Shown: piece after piece, positions 1-12,327 of the stretch
How positions within the stretch are numbered: the first letter of the stretch is position 1
Layout: each line of letters opens with the position of its first letter
Assembly: GCF_000722635.1 (NCBI RefSeq)
Contig: NZ_JOKH01000005.1
Span: 329,646 to 393,645, forward strand
Length of the DNA stretch: 64,000 nucleotides
From: Endozoicomonas numazuensis
Lineage (GTDB): Bacteria; Pseudomonadota; Gammaproteobacteria; Pseudomonadales; Endozoicomonadaceae
Direction of reading: 5' to 3'
The notes under the pieces: generated by a model
What the model saw: only the letters and a program-made list of their open reading frames with translations
The model's database searches: none
Told to the model about the DNA's origin: nothing
Program-made: the position numbers and the translations under genes

Positions 1-474
<474 letters not shown>

Positions 475-679
475 AATCGTGTTGTTTAGCCGAAGCCAAA
501 CTGCTCAATCTTACAATTAAACGTCACATTTATTTAACTCTCTGTGAGAGAGCTGAATTAACGAGTATGTTCACTTGCTTGATCAGCATTTTAAATCATT
601 CAAAAGCGCTCTCTATTGAGAACAACTTTTGTTGACTGATGCCATTCGCACAAGCGCCCACACGAATTGTCTGATAATT

Positions 680-691
680 TGTTAAAGAACT
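680..691 (-). promoter_or_regulatory. boxA antitermination element in the rRNA leader
   Basis: The minus strand reads AGTTCTTTAACA followed by AAATTATCAGACAA, closely matching the boxA region of gammaproteobacterial rrn leaders, where NusB/NusE (S10) load to prevent Rho termination. It lies about 205 nt upstream of the 16S 5' end, the usual place. Confidence 0.85.
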
Positions 692-765
692 GGATTAGAA
701 CCGGAAGGTTTTAATCGGCTGAATCAGCACTCGCTCAATGTGAGTCGCCGTTCAGCGAGGCGCTC

Positions 766-793
766 ATCTTACCGTGGCGCCGGTCGTTGTCAA
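766..793 (-). promoter_or_regulatory. rRNA operon promoter
   Basis: On the minus strand a perfect -35 TTGACA (793-788) is followed after 16 bp by TAAGAT (771-766) and then a GC-rich discriminator, GAGCGCC. This is the architecture of growth-rate and ppGpp-controlled rrn promoters. It lies about 290 nt upstream of the 16S gene. No second tandem promoter was identified. Confidence 0.8.
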
Positions 794-1184
794 GCGATCA
801 TTTCATGGAAGGGAAATAAAGGTCTTGAAAACATCGCTGAACATTCTATCCAGAAGATAAAAACCTCGTTCAGCGAGATGTGCATAACTGCACTCACCAG
901 GACATCTGCTAACAACTGCAATATACTGCTCTTGCAATAACAACCTGGCTACCGAGCCGGTACATCTCTACCCCGATCGATGGACATAGGTTACTCCTAC
1001 CCCCCCCTTCCAGAAATATCGGATAACACCTATTTTCGTGCGACAGATACCTTGAAGACCTTGCTACTCACGGTCTTCAGGAAATATAGAAGTCTGCTGT
1101 GATAATTTTCTGGAATTAGTCACCCTATATAAAAGGGGGCATAATCTCTGACCACTTCCTTCCTTGTTAAACCAGTACTTATAT
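794..1184. other. Intergenic stretch without a recognisable gene
   Basis: About 390 bases between the rRNA promoter and the PhnA-like gene. It contains a run of eight C near 1000 and an AT-rich TATATAAAA at about 1127-1135 that could be part of a promoter for the downstream gene, but no convincing -35/-10 pair, RNA gene or conserved ORF was seen. Confidence 0.5.
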
Positions 1185-1754
1185 ATGTCGATTGAAAACA
1201 CTCTGCATCAACGCAGTAACTCCAAGTGCGAGCTCTGCTCTTCTAATGATGAGCTATCCATTTACGCCGTTCCAGATTCACCAGAATCTTCTGCTGTAAG
1301 CCATGTATTAGTCTGCAGAACCTGCCTCAGTCAGATTAACCAGCCTGAAAATATCGATACCAAGCATTGGCGTTGTCTGAATGACAGCATGTGGAGCCAG
1401 GTTCCTGCTGTTCAGGTGATGGCATGGCGCATACTCAATCAGCTTGCATCTGAACCCTGGGCCCAGGATCTACTGGATATGATGTATCTGGAAGATGATA
1501 TTAAGACATGGGCAGAGGCGGGCGTTTCCGATGAAGAAGATTCAACTCCAACATTGGATAGTAATGGCACCCGTCTGGAAGCTGGGGATACTGTAACCTT
1601 GATCAAAGATCTGGATGTTAAAGGAGCAGGGTTCACAGCCAAACGTGGAACGACTGTCAAAAACATATCTTTGACCAACAACCCAGAGCATATAGAAGGC
1701 AGAGTCAACGGTGTAAGAATTGTTCTGGTTAGCAAGTTCCTTAAGAAATCCTGA
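1185..1754 (+). CDS. PhnA/YjdM-like zinc-ribbon protein
   Basis: About 189 aa. The N-terminus has two CxxC knuckles (CELC near residue 15 and CRTC near residue 45), the zinc ribbon of the PhnA (YjdM) family. The C-terminal ~65 residues, beginning TLDSNGTRLEAGDTV and ending VLVSKFLKKS, match the conserved PhnA domain, an SH3-like fold. Despite its name the family is not shown to act on phosphonates, and its biochemical role is unclear. Longer ~190-aa forms with a middle segment like this one occur in Vibrio and relatives. The frame opens at a TTG at 1164, but the ATG at 1185 gives the family's usual start; neither has a good ribosome-binding site. It appears monocistronic, with a hairpin just downstream. 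Confidence 0.8.
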   Translation: MSIENTLHQRSNSKCELCSSNDELSIYAVPDSPESSAVSHVLVCRTCLSQINQPENIDTKHWRCLNDSMWSQVPAVQVMAWRILNQLASEPWAQDLLDMMYLEDDIKTWAEAGVSDEEDSTPTLDSNGTRLEAGDTVTLIKDLDVKGAGFTAKRGTTVKNISLTNNPEHIEGRVNGVRIVLVSKFLKKS

Positions 1755-1766
1755 TTGACCAATGAC

Positions 1767-1793
1767 AGCTATAGCTCTGCATGGGCTATAGCT
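1767..1793 (+). terminator. Hairpin after the PhnA-like gene
   Basis: A perfect 9-bp inverted repeat (AGCTATAGC at 1767-1775, GCTATAGCT at 1785-1793) lies 12 bases after the stop codon. There is no strong T run, so termination is probable rather than certain. Confidence 0.45.
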
Positions 1794-1945
1794 TGACTAT
1801 TATTAATACCATCATCACAAGGTATGTGACTATGGCCGGGGGCGTCACGACAGGTGGATTTCCAACAAACTATTCATTGGGTCGAAAGAGCCCATCAGAA
1901 ATAAGGTGAAGAGTTTAGAAAAAACAGAAGGGAAAAAAGATCGCA

Positions 1946-2908
1946 ATGGATAGAATGAACCCAAAGGATGAAAGAGCCATTGGCTATAAACAAAGCTCAC
2001 CTCCCCCTCAACGTAAAAAGCCTCACAAGCTACAAGGGAGAGGCCTGGAATCTATTCAGGAAGATGTTGAACTTAAAGTCAGCCAAGAGCAGTCCACAAC
2101 ACAGCCACGTTTGGGGAGCCCATCTCCTAAACCCCGAAGAGCCAAAAAAGTAGAGACAAGACAGTTTCTTAATCCTGAGAAAGGTCGCATTCTACTGAGG
2201 CACAGAAGCCTTGGTGAAGTCATAGCATTGCTGACACCTGTTCCTCTGCCAGAAAGAGGCTACGTTGAGTCAGAAGTTATTGACGATCGAAGAGAAGCCA
2301 TGTTCACAGTACTCTCTATGGCATCCAGTATTCAGATACTTCAGCAGAAAGGAAAAAGCAGTAAAGTTAAAAGTACACAATTGCTGTCCAAGGCTGAAAT
2401 ACAGAATTTAGTAGCAAAACTTTTCGATAAACGTTCAGATGCAAAAGAAATGAAACAAGACCTGCATTTACACAAAGTCCCTGATCGTTTGTTCAAAGAT
2501 ATCAGCCATAATCTTGCCCACTGCGACAGCCCTGAAATGCTTTCTGTGCTGATAGCTACTGCCATTCAGTTACTTAAAAAACAACTGCCACCAACTGATG
2601 CTAATCATGAAGTCCTGGCTTATATCTTTCTGTATCTATGCGTCATTACGGGCCAGAACCCTGAGACTATTGATGTATCTCAACCACTGGATGATGAAGA
2701 TTTCATGAAAAGCATCATACCCCAAATCTACAATCGCGATCAGAGTCCTCCTAAAGGTGCTCACCCCATGCTGACACAACATCTAAATAACGCAAAAGAA
2801 GTGTTAACAACTAAAAAAACTGATTTGAGTGGCACTATGCCTTTATCCGAAGCAAATGAGTGGTTAACAGACGAAAATATTGAAGACGATCCGTCAGATT
2901 GGGATTAA
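1946..2908 (+). CDS. Hypothetical protein, 320 aa
   Basis: Not recognised. The ORF starts at ATG 1946 and ends just before a strong bidirectional terminator, supporting a real monocistronic gene. An A/G-rich stretch (AGAAGGGA) about 12 bases upstream could be the ribosome-binding site. The first ~70 residues are basic and rich in proline, glutamine and serine, probably disordered. Residues ~75-290 look helical, with leucine-rich stretches such as LSVLIATAIQLLKKQL and VLAYIFLYLCVITGQ. The tail is acidic (ENIEDDPSDWD). There is no signal peptide and no clear transmembrane segment. The disordered N-terminus plus helical body resembles secreted effectors or nucleic-acid-associated proteins of host-associated bacteria, but this is speculation. 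Confidence 0.6.
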   Translation: MDRMNPKDERAIGYKQSSPPPQRKKPHKLQGRGLESIQEDVELKVSQEQSTTQPRLGSPSPKPRRAKKVETRQFLNPEKGRILLRHRSLGEVIALLTPVPLPERGYVESEVIDDRREAMFTVLSMASSIQILQQKGKSSKVKSTQLLSKAEIQNLVAKLFDKRSDAKEMKQDLHLHKVPDRLFKDISHNLAHCDSPEMLSVLIATAIQLLKKQLPPTDANHEVLAYIFLYLCVITGQNPETIDVSQPLDDEDFMKSIIPQIYNRDQSPPKGAHPMLTQHLNNAKEVLTTKKTDLSGTMPLSEANEWLTDENIEDDPSDWD

Positions 2909-2954
2909 GACTTACAAATGAAGTTCTGTTGGAAGCAGCTTCCCTTGAGACATA

Positions 2955-2982
2955 AAAAAACCCGGAATAATCCGGGTTTTTT
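2955..2982. terminator. Bidirectional terminator between the 320-aa gene and atpC
   Basis: AAAAACCCGGA and TCCGGGTTTTT form a long stem with a short AT loop and A/T tracts on both sides. It can end the rightward 320-aa gene and the leftward atp operon, whose last stop codon is only about 18 bases away. Confidence 0.9.
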
Positions 2983-2999
2983 TATAAGACGCAAGTTGC

Positions 3000-3425
3000 T
3001 TATTTACCAAGCTTCTTACGAATAGCCTGCAGAGTACGCAACTGGGCAGCGGCTTCCGCCAACTGCGTTGCTGCACGGGAGTAATCAAACTCACCGCTCT
3101 GGTTGGTCAGTTCCTGTTCAGCCAGTTTCTTGGCTTCTTCAGCAGCTAGCTCATCCATATCGTCTGCACGCAGGGCCGTGTCAGCCAATACCTTTACCTG
3201 GTTAGGCTGAACTTCCAGAAATCCACCCGAGATATAAAACACCTCTTCCTCACCACCTTGGGTGATCAGGCGGATTGGGCCTGGATTCAGATCCGTCAGC
3301 AGAGGCGCGTGGCCAGGTGCAATACCCAGGTCACCCAGAGAGCCGGTAGCAATAATCATTTCTACCAGCCCGGAGAAAATCTCCTCCTCGGCGCTAACGA
3401 TATCACAGTGAACTGTGATCGCCAT
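3000..3425 (-). CDS. atpC: ATP synthase F1 subunit epsilon
   Basis: A 141-aa epsilon subunit of the F1 central stalk, which links gamma rotation to the c-ring and inhibits ATP hydrolysis through its C-terminal helices. The N-terminal beta-sandwich begins [19 protein letters not shown] and contains the family [17 protein letters not shown] motif. The C-terminal helical hairpin is rich in Ala/Glu/Leu. A GTG at 3434 would add three residues, but it overlaps the strong AAGGAGG ribosome-binding site, so ATG 3425 is the start. Last gene of the operon, 60 bases after atpD and just before a terminator. Confidence 0.97.
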   Translation of the reverse strand: MAITVHCDIVSAEEEIFSGLVEMIIATGSLGDLGIAPGHAPLLTDLNPGPIRLITQGGEEEVFYISGGFLEVQPNQVKVLADTALRADDMDELAAEEAKKLAEQELTNQSGEFDYSRAATQLAEAAAQLRTLQAIRKKLGK

Positions 3426-3485
3426 TTGTGTCACCTCCTTTCAGGAGAGACGCCCTGCTTTATATAAAGCAGAACGCCCCGGGCA

Positions 3486-4904
<1,419 letters not shown>

Positions 4905-5765
4905 TCATACCGCTGCAGCGCCACTGACGATTTCGGACAGTTCCTGTGTGATTGCTGCCTGACGGGCCTTGTTGTATACCAACTGAAGCTCATCGATCAG
5001 GTTGCCGGCGTTATCGGTTGCATTCTTCATTGCAATCATTCGCGCGGCTTGCTCACAGGCGTTATTCTCAACTACTGCCTGGAATACCTGGGATTCGATA
5101 TACCTGACCAACAGGCCATCCAGCAACTGCTTGGCGTCAGGTTCGTAAATGTAGTCCCAGGGTCTTTTCAGTGACTCATCTTCATCTGGAACCAGAGGCA
5201 ACAACTGCAATACCTCAGGGGACTGGGTCATGGTGTTGACGAAGCGGTTATGAACAACGTACAAGCGGTCAATTTCACCGTTTTCGTACTTGTCCAGCAT
5301 CACCTTTACACCACCGATCAGATCAGCAATGTTAGGCGAGTCACCAATATGGGTTGTGGCTGCCACGACGTTCCCGCCGTAACTACGGAAAAATCCAACT
5401 GCTTTGCTGCCGATCAGGCAAAGATCTATCTCAGCATCCTGATCTTTCCATTGAGTCATGCTTTCAATGGTTTTTTTGAACAGGTTGATGTTCAGACCTC
5501 CACAGAGGCCCCGATCCGTGGAAACGATGATAAAACCGACTCGCTTCACCTCACGTTCTGACATGAAGGTGTGCTTGTACTCGGCATTGGCATGAGCAAC
5601 GTGCCCCACTACCTGGCGAATACGTTCAGCATAAGGACGGCTGGTTTCTCTCCGTTCCTGAGCTTTGCGCATTTTACTCGCCGCCACCATCTCCATGGCG
5701 CTGGTGATCTTCTGCGTACCTTTAATGGACGATATCTGCGTCCGGATCTCTTTTGCGCCTGCCAT
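4905..5765 (-). CDS. atpG: ATP synthase F1 subunit gamma
   Basis: 286 aa, normal length. The rotor shaft of F1: long N- and C-terminal helices form the coiled coil that rotates inside the alpha3beta3 head. The start [20 protein letters not shown] and the [13 protein letters not shown] segment are characteristic, as is the C-terminal [17 protein letters not shown] motif. The internal [16 protein letters not shown] segment is also conserved. Lies between atpA and atpD in one transcription unit. Confidence 0.98.
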   Translation of the reverse strand: MAGAKEIRTQISSIKGTQKITSAMEMVAASKMRKAQERRETSRPYAERIRQVVGHVAHANAEYKHTFMSEREVKRVGFIIVSTDRGLCGGLNINLFKKTIESMTQWKDQDAEIDLCLIGSKAVGFFRSYGGNVVAATTHIGDSPNIADLIGGVKVMLDKYENGEIDRLYVVHNRFVNTMTQSPEVLQLLPLVPDEDESLKRPWDYIYEPDAKQLLDGLLVRYIESQVFQAVVENNACEQAARMIAMKNATDNAGNLIDELQLVYNKARQAAITQELSEIVSGAAAV

Positions 5766-5825
5766 TGTGTTTCCTCAGCTACCGGTGACGGCTACCGAGG
5801 CAGGCAGCCGTCAACCATGAGCCTG

Positions 5826-7367
5826 TTACCAGGACTGGGTGGCCTTGAACTTTTCAATGGCCACTTTGATACCCTCTTCAATTTCACCGTTGTAATCTCC
5901 AGATTCATTGATGCGAGCCATCAGCTCACTGAATTCAGAGTTAACAAAGCTCAGCAGGGCAGCTTCAAAGTCCAGGATCTTGTTCAGCTCAACGCCTTCC
6001 AGGTAGCCTTTTTCAGCGGCATAGATGACAACACCCATCTCGGCAACGGACATTGGTGCGTACTGTTTCTGTTTCATCAGTTCAGTAACACGCTGACCAT
6101 GCTCAAGCTGCTTACGGGTAGCTTCATCCAGATCAGAAGCAAACTGGGCAAAGGCTTGCAGCTCACGATACTGAGCCAGAGCCAGACGGATACCACCGCC
6201 CAGTTTCTTGATGATCTTGGTCTGGGCTGCACCACCTACACGGGATACAGAAATACCGGCATTCATCGCAGGACGAATACCCGCATTGAACAGATCGGTT
6301 TCCAGGAAGATCTGACCGTCAGTAATAGAAATTACGTTGGTCGGTACGAATGCAGATACGTCACCTGCCTGGGTTTCGATGATTGGCAGAGCCGTTAAAG
6401 AACCGGTCTGACCTTTCACTTCACCATTCGTCAGCTTTTCAATGTGCTCAGCGTTTACACGAGAAGCACGCTCCAGCAGACGGGAATGCAGGTAGAAAAC
6501 GTCCCCTGGGTAAGCTTCACGACCTGGTGGACGACGAAGCAGCAGGGAGATTTGACGATAAGCCCAAGCCTGTTTGGTCAAATCATCGTAAACAATCAGG
6601 GCGTCTTCACCCAGATCGCGGAAGTATTCGCCCATAGAGCAACCAGCAAACGGTGCCAGGAACTGCATTGCAGCTGGGTCAGAAGCACCCGCAGCAACAA
6701 TGATGGTGTGTTCCATTGCGCCGTGCTCTTCCAGCTTGCGTACTACGTTGGCAATAGAAGATTGCTTCTGACCAATCGCTACGTACACACACTTGATGCC
6801 AGTACCTTTCTGGTTGATGATCGCGTCGATGGCCAGAGCGGTTTTACCGGTCTGACGGTCACCGATGATCAGCTCACGCTGACCACGACCAACTGGAACC
6901 ATTGCGTCGACGGACTTGTAACCTGTTTGAATCGGCTCGTCTACAGACTGACGAGCGATAACGCCTGGCGCTACTTTTTCGATTGGGGAGGTTTCGGTAG
7001 CTTCAACAGGACCTTTGCCGTCGATGGGGTTACCCAGCGCGTCGACAACTCGTCCCAGCAACTGCCTGCCAACAGGAACTTCAAGAATTCGACCGGTACA
7101 TTGAACAGTCTGACCTTCTGCCAACTGCCCATAGTCACCTAATACAACAGCGCCGACGGAGTCTTGCTCCAGGTTCAACGCCATACCATATACACCGCCG
7201 GGGAATTTTATCATTTCCCCGTACATAACGTCCGCAAGACCGTGTATACGTACAATACCGTCAGTTACACTGACGATGGAGCCCTCATTGCGGGCTTCAC
7301 TGGACACATCAAGCTGCTTTATGCGGCTCTTGATGATGTCACTGACCTCGGAAGGATTCAGTTGCAT
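5826..7367 (-). CDS. atpA: ATP synthase F1 subunit alpha
   Basis: 513 aa, the same length as E. coli AtpA. Non-catalytic nucleotide-binding subunit of the F1 hexamer. It begins [20 protein letters not shown], the membrane-distal segment that binds delta. The Walker A loop GDRQTGKT is at residues 169-176. The arginine-finger region appears as [13 protein letters not shown]. Spacers are 23 bases to atpH and 60 bases to atpG, consistent with polycistronic expression. Confidence 0.99.
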   Translation of the reverse strand: MQLNPSEVSDIIKSRIKQLDVSSEARNEGSIVSVTDGIVRIHGLADVMYGEMIKFPGGVYGMALNLEQDSVGAVVLGDYGQLAEGQTVQCTGRILEVPVGRQLLGRVVDALGNPIDGKGPVEATETSPIEKVAPGVIARQSVDEPIQTGYKSVDAMVPVGRGQRELIIGDRQTGKTALAIDAIINQKGTGIKCVYVAIGQKQSSIANVVRKLEEHGAMEHTIIVAAGASDPAAMQFLAPFAGCSMGEYFRDLGEDALIVYDDLTKQAWAYRQISLLLRRPPGREAYPGDVFYLHSRLLERASRVNAEHIEKLTNGEVKGQTGSLTALPIIETQAGDVSAFVPTNVISITDGQIFLETDLFNAGIRPAMNAGISVSRVGGAAQTKIIKKLGGGIRLALAQYRELQAFAQFASDLDEATRKQLEHGQRVTELMKQKQYAPMSVAEMGVVIYAAEKGYLEGVELNKILDFEAALLSFVNSEFSELMARINESGDYNGEIEEGIKVAIEKFKATQSW

Positions 7368-7390
7368 AGCTTACCTGCCAAACCTTGTAA

Positions 7391-7924
7391 CTATGAAATC
7401 ATCGCATCGGCAAGCTTAGTCAAGCGTGAGCGGACACTACCGTCGATAACGAGGTCTCCAGCTTTCACGATGACGCCACCGATCAGGTAGTTATCTACCT
7501 GTGTATGCATTCGTACTGAGCGACCAAGACGTTTTTCAACCTTCTTCGCGATCTTATCCTGCTGTTCATCCGACAGCGGGAAAGCCGAAGTAACGACTAC
7601 ATCCTGATAACTCTGATCTTGTGCCTTCATCTGCTCGAAGATCGCGTCGATCTGGGGAAGCAGAAAAATGCGTTTTTTATTCGTAAGGATCCGAATGTAA
7701 TTCTCGACTTCAACCGTAAGGCTGCCTTCGCACAGTTTGATAAAGGCGTCTGCCTTCATGTCCCCGGTTGTGGACGGGTCTTTCAACATCCTGCCCACAG
7801 CCTCACGCCTGGACACGCTCGCACATAAAGTTAGCATCTGAGACCACTCACACAGCTGGTCATTTTCTTTTGCTAACTTAAAGGCGGCCTTGGCATAGGG
7901 ACGGGCACATGTGGTTAATTCCAT
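7391..7924 (-). CDS. atpH: ATP synthase F1 subunit delta
   Basis: 177 aa, typical length. The delta subunit sits on top of F1 and joins it to the b-subunit peripheral stalk. The N-terminal ARPYAKAAFKLAKEND motif and the C-terminal block (DNYLIGGVIVKAGDLVIDGS, then VRSRLTKLADAMIS) are the conserved ends of the family. It starts 12 bases after the atpF stop, so translation is probably coupled. Confidence 0.97.
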   Translation of the reverse strand: MELTTCARPYAKAAFKLAKENDQLCEWSQMLTLCASVSRREAVGRMLKDPSTTGDMKADAFIKLCEGSLTVEVENYIRILTNKKRIFLLPQIDAIFEQMKAQDQSYQDVVVTSAFPLSDEQQDKIAKKVEKRLGRSVRMHTQVDNYLIGGVIVKAGDLVIDGSVRSRLTKLADAMIS

Positions 7925-7936
7925 GGTCTATCCCCT

Positions 7937-8407
7937 TTAGAGTTCCGCAACCAGGTCATCAACCAGACGGCTGTTAGCAGACTCATCCAGGTTTTCACCC
8001 AAAATACGCTCAGCACCCGCTACAGCAAGAGCTGCCACCTGAGTACGCAGAACTTCACGTGCTCTGTTGGCTTCCTGCTCAATGTCAGCCTGTGCAGCAA
8101 CCTTAATGCGATCAGCTTCTTCGCGGGCCTGCTCTTTAGCTTCATCAACGATCTGTGCAGAACGCTTGTTAGCCAGTTCAATGATTTCCTGCGCCTTTTC
8201 ACGGGCTTCACGCAGTTCTTCAAGAACTTTTTCCTGAGCCAGTTCCAGCTCTTTCTGACCACGAGCTGCAGCGTCCAGTCCGTCAGCGATTTGTTTCTTA
8301 CGGTCATTAAGGGCCTGCATGATGGGTGGCCATACATACTTCATGCAGAACCAGACAAAGACAGCAAAAGCGATTGTCTGACCAATGATAGTTGCATTGA
8401 TATTCAT
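7937..8407 (-). CDS. atpF: ATP synthase Fo subunit b
   Basis: 156 aa, as in E. coli. One N-terminal membrane helix ([20 protein letters not shown], then WPPI) is followed by a long charged helix rich in Ala, Glu, Lys and Arg that dimerises to form the peripheral stalk. The start [10 protein letters not shown] is the usual one. It is preceded by an unusually long spacer of 190 bases after atpE. Confidence 0.97.
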   Translation of the reverse strand: MNINATIIGQTIAFAVFVWFCMKYVWPPIMQALNDRKKQIADGLDAAARGQKELELAQEKVLEELREAREKAQEIIELANKRSAQIVDEAKEQAREEADRIKVAAQADIEQEANRAREVLRTQVAALAVAGAERILGENLDESANSRLVDDLVAEL

Positions 8408-8597
8408 GCGAACTCCAAATGCTCCAGTTGTTTTGTTTCAAACCCGACAGTACAGTCTTATACGACTATGAATAATCAGTGCGATTACTGAACCGGGTTT
8501 TGCTTCGGCTTTTGTTCCGACTCTGGCTACTTATAAAACACTACTCAATAAGTAACCGGCCGTACTGCAACACCTAGCCGGGCACTAAACTGCAGCT

Positions 8598-8879
<282 letters not shown>

Positions 8880-9024
8880 TTAGATAAAATCAGTAAGTTT
8901 TGCTTTGATCCGGGTTGCAGTTTCTCCTTTCGACAACGCTGCAACCCAAATTTGTAAAACGCTTTTTTGATGAAGGCTGTCGTTTAATTCAGCCTTCATC
9001 TATAGCCTTTCGGCCATCAAACGA

Positions 9025-9924
<900 letters not shown>

Positions 9925-9960
9925 TCATCATTGTATAAATCCTTCGTCAGCAAACCAGCT

Positions 9961-10395
9961 TTAGCTCTTAATGAGCAAGGGGGTCAGCCAGTTTACCGCC
10001 TGAATCAAAGCAAATGCACCGAATAACGCCAAAGGTTCGATTGACGGCATCAGTGTAAAAATCAGAACGAACGCCAGGACTGTTAACGCAAACTTCCCAG
10101 CTTCACCCTGATAAAAAGACCTGGCTATTTTCTGTGCTGCACTGGCTCCCCGATAACGAAATGCTTTCCAGACCAGAAAAGCATTGGGGATACTGCATGC
10201 CAAACCACCTGACAGAGCGGATATAGCGTAAGACTTACTCAGAGGTAACAAAAGCAACGACAGACATACTGTAGCCAACAGCTGGGCAACGACAACTCGA
10301 TGCATACGAGGTTGTTGCAAATGCGGGTATTTCTCCCGACTCCCAGATCTTAACATTACATCTCTTTTTTGTTTCCACGTCCTTACAAAAGACAT
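9961..10395 (-). CDS. atpI: ATP synthase accessory protein AtpI
   Basis: 144 aa small membrane protein, first gene of the atp operon. AtpI is a non-essential factor implicated in c-ring assembly and Mg2+ handling. Four hydrophobic segments are visible (around residues 33-52, 60-75, 100-115 and 120-140). The N-terminal ~30 residues are basic. Internal methionines at residues 14 and 31 are possible alternative starts, because the ribosome-binding site at the first ATG is weak. Confidence 0.88.
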   Translation of the reverse strand: MSFVRTWKQKRDVMLRSGSREKYPHLQQPRMHRVVVAQLLATVCLSLLLLPLSKSYAISALSGGLACSIPNAFLVWKAFRYRGASAAQKIARSFYQGEAGKFALTVLAFVLIFTLMPSIEPLALFGAFALIQAVNWLTPLLIKS

Positions 10396-10489
10396 GGATT
10401 CCAGTACTTGGCCTGAAAACTCTCTCCAGACCTGATAAGTCTTTATCCGCCCCCCCTCAGAAACTAGCAGGGGTTTCAGCCTTTGCGGT

Positions 10490-10530
10490 GTGTGAAGTAC
10501 GGTGAAACATCAGATGACAAAACTTCACAC
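10490..10530. repeat. 9-bp inverted repeat in the atp leader
   Basis: GTGTGAAGT (10490-10498) and ACTTCACAC (10522-10530) are perfect inverted copies 23 bases apart. They lie between the putative atp promoter and atpI, so they could form a leader hairpin or a dyad operator. Confidence 0.5.
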
Positions 10531-10572
10531 AGCTGAAAATCTTAGAACTTTTTTCACCCTCCGGCGCGCGCA

Positions 10573-10602
10573 AGTATACTAGTGACATGCACCTACGTTC
10601 AA
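10573..10602 (-). promoter_or_regulatory. Probable atp operon promoter
   Basis: On the minus strand TTGAAC (10602-10597) and TATACT (10578-10573) are separated by 18 bp and followed by a run of G and C (TGCGCGCGCCGG). A GC-rich discriminator is typical of promoters under stringent control. It would give a leader of roughly 170 nt before atpI, containing the inverted repeat at 10490-10530. Confidence 0.6.
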
Positions 10603-10680
10603 CTAATATCTTAAGGGGTAGCGCTTATACGACTGCGGAATACGAATATCACGCGGCCTCTAAACAATTACACCTAATAG

Positions 10681-11583
10681 TTAACTGTTTAAAGGTTTGT
10701 CATCCCAGCCCAAAATAAATTCAGAGACTTTCTTGATCACTCCGCTTCGATATTTTTTCCTGTTCAGTAACAGGTAAAAATGGCGATTCAGTGTCAAATC
10801 TGCCACACCGATTGTCGATAGCAGGCCCGCTTTTTTGGCTCGCCACACTGCCAGGTTTGAAATACAGCCAATACCCAGCCCTTCCATAACGGCCTGCTTG
10901 ACCGCTTCTGCCCGATTCAGACTCATAATAACGTTGGGTGTACACAAACGAGTTGCCAACACTTCATCAAACAACTCTCGTGTACCTGAACCAGGTTCCC
11001 TGAGTATCCACTCTTCTTCTTTAAGGGCTTGAAGACCAACTGTCTTCCCGGCCATTGGATGGTCAGGATGACAGATAATCACCAACTCATCTTCACGCCA
11101 AGGAACCACTTCAATATCCGGATGCAGACAACTGCCTTCTACCACGGCGAGGTCAATCTCCATCGCCAGCAATCTTTGCTGGATGCTCCGTGTATTATCA
11201 ACAGCCAGTTCAGCTCTGATATGGGGGAACTCCCTGAAAAAATCCCCCAATATACGGGGCATCAGGTTGTTACCGATGGTAGAACTCGCATGAATCTTCA
11301 GAGTTCCCTGTTCGTAGCAGCTATCTTCTATAAACTGGGTTTCAATCTCGTGGGCTCGATCAATCAGCTCAGCAGCCATTGGCAGCAATGCTCGCCCAGA
11401 GTCGTTCAATGTCATTGAGGCACCAGCGTGCCTATCAAACAAAGGTCCTAAATGTTTTTCAAGCTCGGAAAGAGCCATACTGGCAGCAGGTTGTGAAATA
11501 AACAGGGATTCTGCCGCCGCAGTGACTCTACCGGACTGGGCGACCGCCTTGAAGATTTCAAGCTGTCTCAATGTGATATGCAT
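10681..11583 (-). CDS. LysR-family transcriptional regulator, YeiE-like
   Basis: 300 aa, normal LysR length. Residues 3-60 form the winged helix-turn-helix (MHITLRQLEIFKAVAQSGRV, AAESLFISQPAASMALSELE). Residues ~90-290 are the periplasmic-binding-like effector domain. The opening and the motifs KIHASSTIGN, DIEVVPWREDELVIICHP and WILREPGSGTRE resemble YeiE of enterobacteria, a regulator linked to sulfite and iron responses. One residue is missing in the usual LG-x-x-LFDR motif (HLGPLFDR). It is separated from the atp promoter by about 80 bases and probably transcribed on its own. The effector ligand cannot be told from sequence. Confidence 0.88.
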   Translation of the reverse strand: MHITLRQLEIFKAVAQSGRVTAAAESLFISQPAASMALSELEKHLGPLFDRHAGASMTLNDSGRALLPMAAELIDRAHEIETQFIEDSCYEQGTLKIHASSTIGNNLMPRILGDFFREFPHIRAELAVDNTRSIQQRLLAMEIDLAVVEGSCLHPDIEVVPWREDELVIICHPDHPMAGKTVGLQALKEEEWILREPGSGTRELFDEVLATRLCTPNVIMSLNRAEAVKQAVMEGLGIGCISNLAVWRAKKAGLLSTIGVADLTLNRHFYLLLNRKKYRSGVIKKVSEFILGWDDKPLNS

Positions 11584-11779
11584 CTACTGCTCCGATATCA
11601 ATTGCCAACTCAAAAAGGACGGAACGACCTCAGGTGGCATAAATTAAGGACAATTGAAACCAATCTCAAGAGACATAAACCAATCTTATATCTCTCGCAT
11701 AGATAATTGATTTTTAATTATAAAGCTAATTTCTCATACTCCTCCCATCTCGTTAAAACATTAAGTATCAGGAGTTAGT

Positions 11780-11935
11780 ATGAGCGAACAAAGCATCAAG
11801 ACCTGGGTGGAATTGAAGAAAATGACCCCAGCCTTTAAGGAAGTACTTCGCTATAAGCACATTGTAAAGAAGACCACCTCATCTCTCGATAACCTGGAGG
11901 ATTTCTGCAAAGAAGCCGACAAGGTTCTGAAATAA
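11780..11935 (+). CDS. Small charged protein, 51 aa (paralogue 1)
   Basis: ATG at 11780 follows a good AGGAG ribosome-binding site. The product is 51 aa, hydrophilic, rich in lysine and probably helical, with no membrane segment or signal peptide. It is clearly related to the 54-aa product at 12139-12303. Shared residues include W-V-x-L-K-K near the start and S-L-x-x-L-x-x-F-x-x-EADK-x-LK at the end. Two paralogues in tandem with matching ribosome-binding sites argue that this is a real gene. The family is not recognised, and no function is proposed. Confidence 0.65.
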   Translation: MSEQSIKTWVELKKMTPAFKEVLRYKHIVKKTTSSLDNLEDFCKEADKVLK

Positions 11936-11966
11936 GCTCACCCCTTTTAGTTAACATGCTATCGAA

Positions 11967-12060
11967 GACCCATAAGACCTCCTTATAAGACTCTCTTGAT
12001 TTATTGATTATCCAGAGGGTAAAGCGACTCCATATAATGAAATCACCATCACCAGACCAG
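11967..12060 (+). promoter_or_regulatory. Promoter module of small gene 2 (duplicated block, copy A)
   Basis: This 94-base block aligns without gaps to 12579-12672, about 68 of 94 bases identical by hand count. Both copies contain a perfect TATAAT (here 12033-12038) and a conserved TTGATTATCCAG centred about 27 bases upstream of it. The TTGATT lies 23 bases from TATAAT, too far for a standard -35, so the conserved block may be an activator site. The conserved CACCATCA lies just after the -10. Confidence 0.6.
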
Positions 12061-12078
12061 TAAAACAAACCATCGCAA

Positions 12079-12109
12079 GAATCTTTTAAACCCGTACACA
12101 AAAAGATTC
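12079..12109 (+). promoter_or_regulatory. 5' leader hairpin of small gene 2
   Basis: GAATCTTTT (12079-12087) and AAAAGATTC (12101-12109) form a perfect 9-bp stem in the leader, about 20 bases before the ribosome-binding site. It could influence translation or RNA stability. Confidence 0.45.
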
Positions 12110-12138
12110 ATGTGATGATCATTAGATCAGGAGTGGCT

Positions 12139-12303
12139 ATGCACAGCGAATATGATGATCCAGCTGTAAGACATTGGGTCGATCTTAAAAAACAAACTTC
12201 CGTTCTTGAAAGAATTGTAAGCTGCAAACAAAAAAGGAAGCATACATCAACACTCGATAGTCTCGGAGCTTTTTTTCGAGAAGCTGATAAGCATCTAAAG
12301 TAA
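12139..12303 (+). CDS. Small charged protein, 54 aa (paralogue 2)
   Basis: Starts at ATG 12139 behind AGGAG (12129-12133); an upstream in-frame ATG at 12112 has no comparable site. The 54-aa product begins MHSEYDDPAVRHWVDLKKQT and ends GAFFREADKHLK. It shares the WVxLKK and L-x-x-F-x-x-EADK-x-LK patterns with the 51-aa product upstream. It is hydrophilic and basic in the middle, without a signal peptide or membrane segment. The gene has its own promoter block and a strong downstream terminator, so it is an independent transcription unit. Function unknown. Confidence 0.7.
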   Translation: MHSEYDDPAVRHWVDLKKQTSVLERIVSCKQKRKHTSTLDSLGAFFREADKHLK

Positions 12304-12327
12304 TACCGTCTTGAAAAAGTTACCGAG

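Noticed and set aside
6444-7142. 232-codon plus-strand frame across atpA
   Set aside because: Antisense shadow without recognisable sequence or ribosome-binding site.
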